A stretch of DNA of 64,000 bases. It comes from Pseudomonas fulva. GTDB lineage: Bacteria > Pseudomonadota > Gammaproteobacteria > Pseudomonadales > Pseudomonadaceae. Numbering within the stretch: the first letter of the stretch is position 1; each line of letters opens with the position of its first letter. A program made the position numbers and the translations under genes. The stretch is taken from assembly GCF_023517795.1 (NCBI RefSeq), contig NZ_CP082928.1:496001-560000 (forward strand), given 5' to 3'. Under the pieces are notes generated by a model. The model was given only the letters and a program-made list of their open reading frames with translations. It searched no databases and was not told the origin of the DNA. Below, in pieces: positions 50,503-60,200 of the stretch.

Positions 50503-52593
50503 ATGAAGCGATCCTTTATCAGCGCTACCCTGGCCCTCGTTCTCGGGCTGGGCGCCTTGCCCCTTGCGGCCAAAACCACCCAGGCCGACTCGTGGGAGTA
50601 CCTGCAGCCCGATCGTGATCAGGTGATCGCCAGCCTCAACGTGGTCGAATTGCTGCAGCGCCATCACTACAGCAAGCCTCCGTTGGACGACGCCCGCTCG
50701 GAAAAGATCTATCAGGGTTACCTGAAAATGCTCGACCCGGCGCGCAGCTACTTCACCGCCGCCGACATCGCCGAATTCGACCGCTGGAAGGACAAGTTCG
50801 ACGACCTCCTGAAGAAGGGCGACCTGGAACCCGGCTTCCATATCTACAAGCGCCATCTCGAACGCCAGCAGGAGCGCCTGAACTACGTGCAGGGGCTGCT
50901 GGCCAAGGGCGTCGACAAGATCGACTTCACGGTTGACGAGAGCCTCCTGGTGGACCGCGAAAACGCCCCCTGGGCCAAGGACGTCGCCGAACTCGACGAC
51001 CTGTGGCGCAAACGCCTGAAGGACGAAGTGCTGCGCCTGAAGCTGGCCGGCAAGGAACCCAAGGCGATCCAGGAACTGCTCACCAAGCGTTACAAGGCGC
51101 AGCAGGCGCGCCTGCAGCAGACCCGCAGCGAGGACGTGTTCCAGGCCTACATCAACGCCTTCGCCATGACCTACGATCCGCACACCAACTACCTGTCACC
51201 GGACAGCGCGGAAAACTTCGACATCAACATGAGCCTGTCCCTCGAGGGCATCGGCGCCGTGTTGCAGAGCGACAACGAGCACGTCAAGGTGGTGCGCCTG
51301 GTACCCGCCGGCCCGGCCGAGAAGAGCAAGCAGATCTCCCCTGCCGACAAGATCGTCGGGGTCGGCCAGGGCGACGACGAAATCGTCGACGTGATCGGCT
51401 GGCGTCTCGATGAAGTGGTCAAGCTGATCCGCGGCCCGAAAGGCTCGCGCGTACGCCTGGAAGTGATCCCGGCCAGCAATGCGCCGAACGACATGACCAG
51501 CAGGGTGGTCAGCATCACCCGCGAGGCGGTGAAGCTCGAAGAGCAGGCGGCCAAGAAATCCATCCTCAAGCTCGATCAGGGCGGCCGTGCCTACAAGCTG
51601 GGGGTGATCGAAATCCCGGCGTTCTACCTGGACTTCAAGGCCTTCCGTGCCGGCGACCCGGATTACAAGAGCACCACCCGCGACGTCAAGAAGCTGATCA
51701 CCGAACTGCAGGCCGAGAAGGTCGACGGTATCGTCATCGACCTGCGCAACAACGGCGGCGGTTCCCTGCAGGAAGCCACCGAACTGACCGGCCTGTTCAT
51801 CGACAAGGGCCCGACCGTGCTGGTGCGCAACAGCGATGGCCGTGTCGACGTGCTCGCCGACGAGCAGGATGGCGCCTTCTACAAAGGCCCGATGGCCGTG
51901 CTGGTCAATCGCCTGTCCGCCTCCGCGTCGGAAATTTTCGCCGGCGCCATGCAGGACTACCACCGCGCACTGATCCTCGGTGGCCAGACCTTCGGCAAGG
52001 GCACCGTGCAGACCATCCAGCCGCTGAACCATGGCGAACTCAAGCTGACCCTGGCCAAGTTCTACCGGGTTTCCGGGCAGAGCACCCAGCACCGCGGTGT
52101 GGTGCCGGACATTGCCTACCCGGACGTGATGGACAACAAGGAAATTGGTGAAAGCGCGCTGCCCGAGGCCATGCCCTGGGACAGCATCCGCCCGGCGATC
52201 AAGCCGGAGCTGGATCCGATCAAGCCGTTCCTCACCGAACTGAAGAACCGCTACGACGCCCGCACCGCGGACAACCCGGACTTCAACTTCGCCCGCGAAC
52301 GCCTGGCCCTGTCCCGCGAGCTGATGGCCGAAAAGACCGTCAGCCTCAACGAAGCCAAGCGCCGCGCCCAGCAGGCCGACATCGAGAAGCGCCAACTGGC
52401 GATCGAGAACGCCCGCCGCAGCGCCAAGGGCGAAGAACCGCTCAAGGAGCTGAAGAAGGAAGACGAGGACGACGTGCTGGCCCAGGCCGAGGAAGACAAG
52501 AAGACCAAGCCGGAAGACGACGCCTACCTGACGGAAACCGGCCACATCCTCATCGATTACCTCAAGCTCAACACCCGCCTGGCCAAGCAGTGA
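50503..52593 (+). CDS. prc: Carboxy-terminal processing protease (tail-specific protease)
   Basis: 696 residues. Signal peptide MKRSFISATLALVLGLGALP. Then the TSP N-terminal region (SLNVVELLQRHHYSKPPLDD), a PDZ domain near 240-330 (VKVVRLVPAGPAEKSKQISPADKIVGVGQG) and the S41 domain: DGIVIDLRNNGGGSLQEA, LVNRLSASASEIFAGAM (Ser nucleophile), and GGQTFGKGTVQ (Lys partner). A Lys/Glu-rich tail closes it. This is the Prc/AlgO homologue that trims periplasmic proteins and affects alginate control in P. aeruginosa. A weak ATG 11 codons upstream (50470) is less likely. A strong terminator follows. Confidence 0.95.
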   Translation: MKRSFISATLALVLGLGALPLAAKTTQADSWEYLQPDRDQVIASLNVVELLQRHHYSKPPLDDARSEKIYQGYLKMLDPARSYFTAADIAEFDRWKDKFDDLLKKGDLEPGFHIYKRHLERQQERLNYVQGLLAKGVDKIDFTVDESLLVDRENAPWAKDVAELDDLWRKRLKDEVLRLKLAGKEPKAIQELLTKRYKAQQARLQQTRSEDVFQAYINAFAMTYDPHTNYLSPDSAENFDINMSLSLEGIGAVLQSDNEHVKVVRLVPAGPAEKSKQISPADKIVGVGQGDDEIVDVIGWRLDEVVKLIRGPKGSRVRLEVIPASNAPNDMTSRVVSITREAVKLEEQAAKKSILKLDQGGRAYKLGVIEIPAFYLDFKAFRAGDPDYKSTTRDVKKLITELQAEKVDGIVIDLRNNGGGSLQEATELTGLFIDKGPTVLVRNSDGRVDVLADEQDGAFYKGPMAVLVNRLSASASEIFAGAMQDYHRALILGGQTFGKGTVQTIQPLNHGELKLTLAKFYRVSGQSTQHRGVVPDIAYPDVMDNKEIGESALPEAMPWDSIRPAIKPELDPIKPFLTELKNRYDARTADNPDFNFARERLALSRELMAEKTVSLNEAKRRAQQADIEKRQLAIENARRSAKGEEPLKELKKEDEDDVLAQAEEDKKTKPEDDAYLTETGHILIDYLKLNTRLAKQ

Positions 52594-52613
52594 TCACAGG
52601 CCAGCGGTAACCC

Positions 52614-52646
52614 AAAGGGCGTCGCGACTACGACGCCCTTTTTTTA
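52614..52646 (+). terminator. prc terminator
   Basis: AAAGGGCGTCG and CGACGCCC form a stem with a 6-base loop, followed by nine T (52639-52646 plus). Confidence 0.93.
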
Positions 52647-52787
52647 TTGCCTGGGCGATTGCCGGCAGTGCCAGAAAAACCATCCATTTGATTCTGACGC
52701 CCCAACCCATTCATCAATCGGTCATCGTTCTGTAGTCGAATATGGCCAATAGCCATCCCCGCCATCCGATTCGCATAGAGATTCGCC

Positions 52788-54572
52788 ATGACCGTCACCG
52801 AACAGTTGAGCTCGCTGGGCCAGATCCTCGCCCACGGTGATCTGCATAGCCTGTTCCAGCCCATCGTGTCGGTCGCCGAACGGCGCATCCTCGGCTACGA
52901 GGCGCTGACCCGCGGCCCGTCCAACAGCCCCCTGCATTCGCCGCTGACCCTGTTCGCCGCGGCCCGCCAGACCGGCCTGCTCAGCGAGCTGGAGCTGGCC
53001 TGCCGCAAGAGCGCCTGTCGCCGGTTCAGCGAGCAGCAACTCGATGGCTTGCTGTTTCTCAACGTCTCGCCGGATTCGCTGCTCGACGCCAACCACCAGC
53101 CAGGCCGCACCCTGCAATTGCTGCAGGCCTACGGTATCGCCCCCAGCCGGGTGGTCATCGAACTGACCGAGCAATCGCCCACCGACGATTTCTACCTGCT
53201 CGACACCGCCCTGCACCATTACCGCGACATGGGCTTCTCCATCGCCCTGGATGACCTGGGTGCCGGCTATTCCAGCCTGCGCCTGTGGTCGGAACTGCGC
53301 CCCGACTACGTGAAGATCGACCGGCACTTCATCGACGGCATCCACCGTGATGCGGTGAAACGCGAGTTCGTCGGCTCCATCCTGCAGATGGCCAAGGCCT
53401 CGCGCTCCAAGGTGATCGCCGAAGGCATCGAGCTCGAGGAAGAACTCGCCGTGCTCTGTGAGATGGGCGTCGACCTGCTCCAGGGCTACCTGCTCTGCCG
53501 CCCCCAGGAGACGCCACCCACCGACGCCCGCAAGATGCTGCCTGCCGTCGGCCAGGCGCCTACGCCGCTGGGCGAGGAAGGCACCGACCTCACCGCCCTG
53601 CTCAACGAACAATTGGCGGTCTGCGTTTCCACCCCCACCGCCGATGTGTTGGAAGCGTTTCGCGCCCAGGCCAACCTCAATTCCCTGGCGGTGCTCGACG
53701 AAGAGCAGCGCCCGGTGGGCATCGTGCACCGCCATTCGCTGTCGGACGTGCTGCTCAAGCCCTTCGCCACCGAGCTGTACGCGCGCAAGCCGATCAGCCG
53801 GCTGATGAGCAACGATTTCCTGGCGGTGGAGATCACCCAGTCGCTGCAACAGGTCAGCCGCCTGCTGACCAGCCGCGCCCGCCAGCGCATGGAAGAGGAT
53901 TTCGTGATCACCGTCGAGGGCTGCTACCAGGGGCTGGGCCGGGTGATCGACGTACTCAAGCTGATCACCGAGCTGAAGATCCAGCAGGCCCGCTATGCCA
54001 ACCCGCTGACCCTGCTGCCGGGCAACGTGCCGATCCAGCAGTGCCTGGCGCGCCTGCTGCAGCAGAACCGCGAAGCGGCGATCTGCTATGTCGACGTCGA
54101 CAGCTTCAAACCCTTCAATGACCTGTACGGCTATGCCAAGGGCGATGAAGTGCTGCTGTGCCTGGCCCACTGCCTGAACGAGCGCATCGACCCCAGCCGG
54201 GACTTCGTCGGTCATATCGGCGGTGATGATTTCCTGCTGGTGTTCGGCTCACGGGACTGGCGCACGCGGCTCAATCAGCTGCTGGAGGATTTCCAAGCGC
54301 AGTGCCGGCGCTTCTACCTGGACGAGCACCTGGACGCTGGCTGCTTCATCAGCCACAACCGCCAGGGCCAGCGCGAGGAGTTTCCGCTGCTGTCATTGTC
54401 GCTCGGCGTGGTCCACCTGCACCCACAGCATTGCCCGCAGCTGGACGCCAGCGAGCTGGCCGGCCTGGCCTCCGAAGCCAAGCGCCAGGCCAAGGCGATA
54501 CCGGGTTACAGCCTGCACGTGATCGACACCCATACCTTGCAGGAGCGCACCGCTCAGGCCTCGGCGGGATAA
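52788..54572 (+). CDS. EAL-CBS-GGDEF dual-domain c-di-GMP protein
   Basis: 594 residues, cytoplasmic. EAL domain first (LFQPIVSVAERRILGYEALTRG near 22; NVSPDSLL; ELTEQS; LDDLGAGYSSL; VKIDRHFI; AEGIELEEEL). Then a CBS-type sensory pair (about 265-385), then GGDEF (about 415-580) with FVGHIGGDDFLLVF, where the signature is GGDDF. So the phosphodiesterase may be active, the cyclase probably degenerate or GTP-binding only. Order and neighbour (prc) match PA3258 of P. aeruginosa as I recall. The stop overlaps the convergent next gene by 19 bases. Confidence 0.93.
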   Translation: MTVTEQLSSLGQILAHGDLHSLFQPIVSVAERRILGYEALTRGPSNSPLHSPLTLFAAARQTGLLSELELACRKSACRRFSEQQLDGLLFLNVSPDSLLDANHQPGRTLQLLQAYGIAPSRVVIELTEQSPTDDFYLLDTALHHYRDMGFSIALDDLGAGYSSLRLWSELRPDYVKIDRHFIDGIHRDAVKREFVGSILQMAKASRSKVIAEGIELEEELAVLCEMGVDLLQGYLLCRPQETPPTDARKMLPAVGQAPTPLGEEGTDLTALLNEQLAVCVSTPTADVLEAFRAQANLNSLAVLDEEQRPVGIVHRHSLSDVLLKPFATELYARKPISRLMSNDFLAVEITQSLQQVSRLLTSRARQRMEEDFVITVEGCYQGLGRVIDVLKLITELKIQQARYANPLTLLPGNVPIQQCLARLLQQNREAAICYVDVDSFKPFNDLYGYAKGDEVLLCLAHCLNERIDPSRDFVGHIGGDDFLLVFGSRDWRTRLNQLLEDFQAQCRRFYLDEHLDAGCFISHNRQGQREEFPLLSLSLGVVHLHPQHCPQLDASELAGLASEAKRQAKAIPGYSLHVIDTHTLQERTAQASAG

Positions 54573-54919
54573 TCGAACTCGAATACCCGGGCCACTTCCG
54601 AGGCGTGCCAGGATGCCGCCGCGACCCCATCGGGTGCGCCGTCGAAGCGGCCCAGGCGTGACACGCACTCGAAGAAACCGGTGCGCGGCAGGCGGCTGGC
54701 GCCCTGGCTGATCACCAGGGCGCTGCGCAACGGGCGGTCGCTGCGCGCATCCAGTGCGGCCAGGTGTTCCAGCGCGGCGGTGAGGGTCTGCATGGCGGGG
54801 GCCGGCAGCGACAGGCGCTCGATCAGCGCGCGATAGGTCAGCAGATGGCGCTGGCGCCGGGCATCGTCGAGGGCCGCGAGCAGCGCCTCCCAGTGTGCCC
54901 GGCTGATGCGCACGCTCAT
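54554..54919 (-). CDS. Hypothetical protein overlapping an Xre regulator
   Basis: 121 residues. MSVRISRAHWEALLAALDDARRQ is helical; GASRLPRTGFFECVSRLGRF and AAASWHASEVARVFEF complete it. No domain known to me. The ATG overlaps the stop of the Xre gene (ATGA at 54916-54919), so the two are translated together, and their tails overlap the EAL gene end by 19 bases. The product may be the effector of a regulator/partner pair, but I cannot say whether it is a toxin. Confidence 0.75.
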   Translation of the reverse strand: MSVRISRAHWEALLAALDDARRQRHLLTYRALIERLSLPAPAMQTLTAALEHLAALDARSDRPLRSALVISQGASRLPRTGFFECVSRLGRFDGAPDGVAAASWHASEVARVFEFDYPAEA

Positions 54920-55233
54920 GCCTGCCAACCCGAGATGCCGAGTACCCAGGCCAGTGCACGCAGGATGGCCGCATCGGGCTGGCGCTCACCGCTTTCGATC
55001 ATGCCCAGGTAATGGGGGCTGATCCCCACGGCCCGCGCCAGCTCATCGCGGCTCAGGCCCTTGGCCTCGCGCAATGCGCTCAACTCGGTCAGCGCTTTCG
55101 GGGCATCGACAGCCGGCTGACTCGCCGCTGTCACGGCGCCCTGGCCGGCAGCCTGGAGCAGCGCCTGATAATCGGCCCACGGCACGACCGCGTACTCCGG
55201 TTCACCGTCACGCTCGATCACTTGTACATTCAT
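54916..55233 (-). CDS. Xre-family regulator with antitoxin-like N-terminus
   Basis: 105 residues. MNVQVIERDGEPEYAVVPWADYQALL resembles the front of HTH-type antitoxins; the C-terminal part is a helix-turn-helix (LSALREAKGLSRDELARAVGISPHYLGMIESGERQP). A GGAG precedes the start. It overlaps the 121-residue gene by four bases. It may be the antitoxin of a pair, or simply an autoregulated DNA-binding protein. Xre-type identity is solid; the toxin-antitoxin role is inference. Confidence 0.85.
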   Translation of the reverse strand: MNVQVIERDGEPEYAVVPWADYQALLQAAGQGAVTAASQPAVDAPKALTELSALREAKGLSRDELARAVGISPHYLGMIESGERQPDAAILRALAWVLGISGWQA

Positions 55234-55361
55234 GCTTGGTTTCTCCGCGAGGCGCAGCGTCCCTCTGCGTAATCCGGCTCAGGGCCACGACATGAGCCGC
55301 ATACTACCAGCCCTCCGGCCCGGCGCGCTCGTCAGACATCTGCCGGCCGTGACCAGGGCCC

Positions 55362-55913
55362 TCAGGTTGCCGCCCCCTGCATGAAGAACGTCTGCAGCGA
55401 CGGGCCCATGCTGGCCCGCGCCACCCGCCCGCGGCGCTCGCCGTCGACCAGGCCGAACAGCAGCGAAGCGAACAGCTCGGTCAGCACCGGCGCGCCGATG
55501 TCGATGCGAAACACGCCCTCCTGCTGACCGCGCAGGAAGTACTGATCCAGCGCATTGGTGTACGGCAGCCAGCGCGCCTCCTCGCCGCACTCGTGCAGGG
55601 AGTCCGGGCGCCACTGGAACATCAGGAAAACCAGCAGGTCGCGGTGCACCAGATGCCCGTCCACCAGGCGTTGCAAGGCTTCGGGCACCGGCGCATGCTG
55701 CAGGTCGGCCTCGGCGATGACCTGGTTCATCACTTCGCAGCCATAATCGAAGAGCATTTCGATCAGGTTGTCGCGGGTGCCGCAGTAGCGATTCAGGGTC
55801 GCCTTGCTCACACCAGCCGCCTGGGCGATCTCCTTGAAGGTGCCGCGCGGGTGCTCGACCATGGCCACGGCCAGGGCTTTGAGCAGTTTTTCTTCAGCGA
55901 CAGGTCTTGGCAT
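55362..55913 (-). CDS. nfxB: TetR/LacI-like repressor NfxB
   Basis: 183 residues. Strong match to NfxB: LLKALAVAMVEHPRGTFKEIAQAAGVSKATLNRYCGTRDNL, LVHRDLLVFLMFQWRPDSLHECGEEARW and FLRGQQEGVFRIDIGAPVLTELF, all in the right order and spacing. NfxB represses mexCD-oprJ in P. aeruginosa. I use the ATG at 55913; a GTG ten codons upstream is possible. It is divergent from mexC, with a near-palindrome overlapping its own promoter. Loss of NfxB there causes quinolone-type resistance; this copy appears intact. Confidence 0.92.
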   Translation of the reverse strand: MPRPVAEEKLLKALAVAMVEHPRGTFKEIAQAAGVSKATLNRYCGTRDNLIEMLFDYGCEVMNQVIAEADLQHAPVPEALQRLVDGHLVHRDLLVFLMFQWRPDSLHECGEEARWLPYTNALDQYFLRGQQEGVFRIDIGAPVLTELFASLLFGLVDGERRGRVARASMGPSLQTFFMQGAAT

Positions 55914-55993
55914 CACTACATTCTTCTCGGAGCTCAGCGGCACGGCCGCGCCATTGTGCAGGAAAATCCTAGGCGTTCAAAAGGACCGCCAAT

Positions 55994-56032
55994 TTTAGAC
56001 ACAAAAAATGCAAATGAGACAATATTGACTCA
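55994..56032. promoter_or_regulatory. nfxB promoter with probable NfxB operator
   Basis: On the minus strand TTGTCT (56017-56022) and TCTAAA (55994-55999) are 17 bases apart, a fair nfxB promoter. TGAGACAATATTGACTCA at 56015-56032 is an 18-bp near-palindrome (two mismatches) covering its -35. It lies between nfxB and mexC and could control both. A TATAAA at 56041-56046 may be the mexC -10. Confidence 0.55.
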
Positions 56033-56101
56033 CATGCACCTATAAACGACCATTCGCGCCTTTCAAGGACTAACTGGATTGGGCATCGCCCCAGGTGAAA
56101 C

Positions 56102-57268
56102 ATGAGCAGGATTGGCACCCGTCACGTCGTATCGGCTATCACCCTTGCAATCGTCATCGGCCTGACCGGCTGTGACAAAGGCGAACAGGGCTGGGGCGAA
56201 GCGCCGCCTCGCGAGGTGGATGTCCTCACCATCAAGACCGAGCCCTTCACCGTGGTGGCCGAATTGCCGGGGCGTATCGAACCCGTACGCGTCGCCGAGG
56301 TTCGTGCCCGGGTCGCCGGTATCGTGCTCAAGCGCACCTTCGAGGAAGGCGCCGACGTCAAGGCCGGTGACCTGCTGTTCCAGATCGACCCCGCACCGTT
56401 CAAGGCCGCGCTGTCGCGCGCCGAGGGCGAACTGGCCCGCGCCGATGCGCAGCTGTTCCAGGCCCAGGCCACGGTCAAGCGTTACGAGCCGCTGGTGAAG
56501 ATCAACGCGGTCAGCCAGCAGGACTTCGACGTGGCCCGCGCCACCCTGCGCAGCGCCCAGGCCGACAAGCGCTCGGCCCAGGCCAACGTGGAAACCGCCA
56601 AGCTCGACCTGGGTTACGCCCAGGTGCGCGCGCCCATCGCCGGGCGCATCGGCCGTGCCCAGGTCACCGAGGGCGCGCTGGTCGGCCAGGGCGAGGCCAC
56701 CCTGCTCGCCCGTATCCAGCAACTCGACCCGGTGTATGCCGACTTCAGCCAGCCGGCTGCCGATGCCCTGCGCCTGCGCGCCGCCATCGCCGACGGCAAG
56801 GTCTCCGGCGATGGCGACAAGACCCTGTCGCTGCGCGTCGACGGCACCGATATCCAGAGCCAGGGCACGCTGCTGTTCACCGACATTTCGGTGGATCGCA
56901 GCACCGGGCAGATCGCCCTGCGCGGACGCTTCGACAACCCCCAGGGCGTGTTGCTGCCGGGTATGTACGTGCGCGTGAGCACGCCCCAGGGGCTCGACCA
57001 GGACGCCATCCTGGTGCCGCAGCGCGCCGTGCAGCGCGCCGCCGACGGCCAGGCCAGCGTGATGCTGCTCGGCGCCGACGATACCGTGGAAGCACGGCCG
57101 GTCACCACCGGCGCCATGCAGGGCGGCCGCTGGCAGATCACCGACGGCCTGAAGGCCGGTGACCAGGTGATCACCAGTTCGCTGTCGGCCATCCGCCCCG
57201 GCGCCAAGGTGGTGCCACGCCGCCCCGGCGCTGACGCCCAGACCGCCACCCCTTCCCAGGCGCAATAA
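56102..57268 (+). CDS. mexC: RND pump membrane-fusion protein MexC
   Basis: 388 residues. Lipobox near residue 24 (GLTGC). Membrane-fusion protein of an RND exporter: PGRIEPVRVAEVRARVAGIV and FEEGADVKAGDLLFQIDPAPFKAALSRAEGEL (biotinyl-lipoyl domain), then ARIQQLDPVYADFSQPAADAL, and VRTPQG-like VRVSTPQGLDQDAILVPQRAV. Nearly every block matches MexC. It joins MexD to an outer-membrane channel. AGGTGA precedes the ATG. mexD follows 14 bases later. The P. aeruginosa operon continues into oprJ; here it does not. Confidence 0.93.
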   Translation: MSRIGTRHVVSAITLAIVIGLTGCDKGEQGWGEAPPREVDVLTIKTEPFTVVAELPGRIEPVRVAEVRARVAGIVLKRTFEEGADVKAGDLLFQIDPAPFKAALSRAEGELARADAQLFQAQATVKRYEPLVKINAVSQQDFDVARATLRSAQADKRSAQANVETAKLDLGYAQVRAPIAGRIGRAQVTEGALVGQGEATLLARIQQLDPVYADFSQPAADALRLRAAIADGKVSGDGDKTLSLRVDGTDIQSQGTLLFTDISVDRSTGQIALRGRFDNPQGVLLPGMYVRVSTPQGLDQDAILVPQRAVQRAADGQASVMLLGADDTVEARPVTTGAMQGGRWQITDGLKAGDQVITSSLSAIRPGAKVVPRRPGADAQTATPSQAQ

Positions 57269-57282
57269 GCCGGAGCATCGAC

Positions 57283-60200
57283 ATGTCCTTGTTTTTTATC
57301 CGGCGCCCGAACTTCGCCTGGGTGGTCGCGCTGTTCATCACCATGGGCGGTCTGCTGGCCATCCCCTTCCTGCCGGTGGCGCAGTACCCCAACGTGGCAC
57401 CACCACAGATCACCGTCACCGCCACCTACCCAGGCGCGTCGGCCCAGGTGCTGACCGACTCGGTCACCAGCGTGATCGAGGAAGAGCTCAACGGCGCCAA
57501 GAACCTGCTGTACTTCGAGTCCACCAGCAACGCCAACGGTATCGCCGAGATCACCGTGACCTTCCAGCCGGGCACCGACCCGGAGCTGGCCCAGGTCGAC
57601 GTGCAGAACCGCCTCAAGCGTGCCGAAGCGCGCATGCCCCAGGCCGTGCTGACCCTGGGTATCCAGACCGAACAGGCCACCGCGGGCTTTCTGCTGATCT
57701 ATTCGCTGACCTACAAGGATGGCAGCGCCAACGACGACACCACCGCCCTGGCCGACTACGCGGCGCGCAACATCAACAACGAGATCCGCCGGGTGCCGGG
57801 TGTCGGCAAGCTGCAGTTCTTCGCCTCCGAAGCGGCGATGCGCGTGTGGATCGACCCGCAGAAGCTGGTCGGTTACGGCCTGTCGATCGACGACGTCAAC
57901 AACGCCATCCGCGCCCAGAACGTGCAGGTGCCGGCTGGCGCCTTCGGCAGCACGCCGGGCAGCGCCGAGCAGGAGCTGACCGCGACCCTGGCGGTCAAGG
58001 GCACCCTGGACAACCCCGAGGAATTCGCCGCCATCGTGCTGCGCGCCAACCAGGACGGCTCGCGCCTGACCCTGGGCGACGTGGCGCGTATCGAGGTCGG
58101 CAGCCAGGACTACAACTTCGGCTCGCGCCAGGACGGCAAGCCCGCCGTGGCCGCCGCCGTGCAGCTGGCCCCGGGCGCCAACGCCATCCAGACCGCCGAG
58201 GCGGTCAAGCAGCGCCTTACCGAACTGTCCGCCAACTTCCCGGACAACGTGCAGTTCTCGGTGCCCTACGACACCTCGCGATTCGTCGACGTGGCCATCG
58301 ACAAGGTCATCATGACCCTGGTCGAGGCCATGGTGCTGGTGTTCCTGGTGATGTTCCTGTTCCTGCAGAACGTGCGCTACACCCTGATCCCGTCCATCGT
58401 GGTGCCGGTGTGCCTGCTCGGCACCCTGACCTTCATGTACCTGCTGGGCTTCTCGGTGAACATGATGACCATGTTCGGCATGGTGCTGGCCATCGGCATC
58501 CTGGTCGACGACGCCATCGTGGTGGTCGAGAACGTCGAGCGGATCATGGCCGAAGAAGGCCTGGAGCCGGTGCCGGCGACCATCAAGGCGATGGGCCAGG
58601 TGTCCGGGGCGATCCTCGGTATCACCCTGGTGCTGTCGGCGGTGTTCCTGCCCCTGGCGTTCATGGCCGGTTCGGTGGGCGTTATCTACCAGCAGTTCTC
58701 CCTGTCGCTGGCGGTGTCGATCCTGTTCTCCGGCTTCCTGGCGCTGACCTTCACACCGGCGCTGTGCGCCACCATTCTCAAGCCGATCCCCCAGGGGCAT
58801 CACGAGAAAACCGGTTTCTTCGGCTGGTTCAACCGCAAATTCACCGGGCTGACCGGGCGCTACACCAACCTCAACAGCAAGCTGGTACCGCGCGCCGGGC
58901 GCTTCATGTTCATCTACCTGGGCATCGTGGTGCTGATGGGCTTCTTCTACCTGCGCCTGCCGGAATCCTTCGTGCCGGTCGAAGACCAGGGCTACATGAT
59001 CGTCGATATCCAGCTACCACCCGGCGCGACGCGCGAGCGCACCTCGGCCGCCGGCAAGGAGCTGGAGGAGTTCCTCGCCTCCCGCGAGGCCGTGGCGACC
59101 TCCTTCCTGGTGCTGGGCTTCAGCTTCTCGGGCATGGGCGAGAACGCTGCGATCGCCTTCCCGCTGCTCAAGGACTGGTCCGAACGTGATTCGGAGCAAT
59201 CGGTCGAGGCCGAGACGACCGCGGTCAACGGCCGCTTCGCCAACCTCGACGACGGCGCCATGATGGCCGTGCCACCGCCACCGATCGATGGCCTGGGCAA
59301 CTCGGGCGGCTTCTCCCTGCGCCTGCAGGACCGCGGCGGCCTTGGCCGCGAGGCGCTGCTGGCCGCCCGTGACGAGGTACTCGGCAAGGTCAACGGCAAC
59401 CCGCTGTTCCTCTACGGCATGATGGAAGGCCTGGCCGAAGCGCCGCAGCTGCGCCTGGTCATCGACCGCGAGCAGGCACGCGCCCAGGGCGTCAGCTTCG
59501 AGTCGATCAGCAATGCGCTGTCCACCGCCTTCGGCTCCTCGGTGATCAACGACTTCGCCAACGCCGGGCGCCAGCAGCGCGTGGTCGTGCAGGCCGAACA
59601 GGGCGCACGGATGACGCCGGACAGCGTGCTCAGGCTGCACGTGCCCAACGACAGCGGCAGCCTGGTGCCGCTGAGCGCCTTCGTGACCACCCAGTGGGAA
59701 CAGGGCCCGGTGCAGGTGGCGCGCTACAACGGCTACCCCTCGATCCGCATTTCCGGCGACGCCGCACCCGGGGTCAGCACCGGCGAGGCGATGGCCGAAC
59801 TGGAGCGCATCGCCGCCGGGCTGCCGGAGGGCATCGGCTACGAATGGACCGGCCTCTCCTACCAGGAGAAGGTCGCCAGCGGCCAGGCGGCGATGCTCTT
59901 CGCCCTGGCCATCGTGGTGGTGTTTCTGCTCCTGGTGGCCCTCTACGAGAGCTGGGCGATCCCCCTGGCGGTGATGCTCATCGTGCCGGTCGGCGCCCTT
60001 GGGGCGGTGCTCGCGGTGACGGCCATCGGCCTGCCCAACGACGTGTACTTCAAGGTCGGCCTGATCACCGTGATCGGCCTGGCGGCGAAGAACGCCATCC
60101 TCATCGTCGAGTTCGCCAAGGACCTGTGGGAAGACGGCTACTCGTTGCGCGATGCTGCCATCGAGGCCGCACGCCTGCGCTTCCGGCCGATCATCATGAC

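Noticed and set aside
54554..55233. Definite toxin-antitoxin system
   Set aside because: The arrangement fits, but the partner has no recognisable toxin fold and similar genes seem to be stable parts of Pseudomonas genomes; kept as a question.
56614..58803. Long minus-strand open frame across mexC and mexD
   Set aside because: His/Gln/Arg-rich translation typical of a reversed high-GC gene; both strands cannot be coding here and mexC/mexD are certain.
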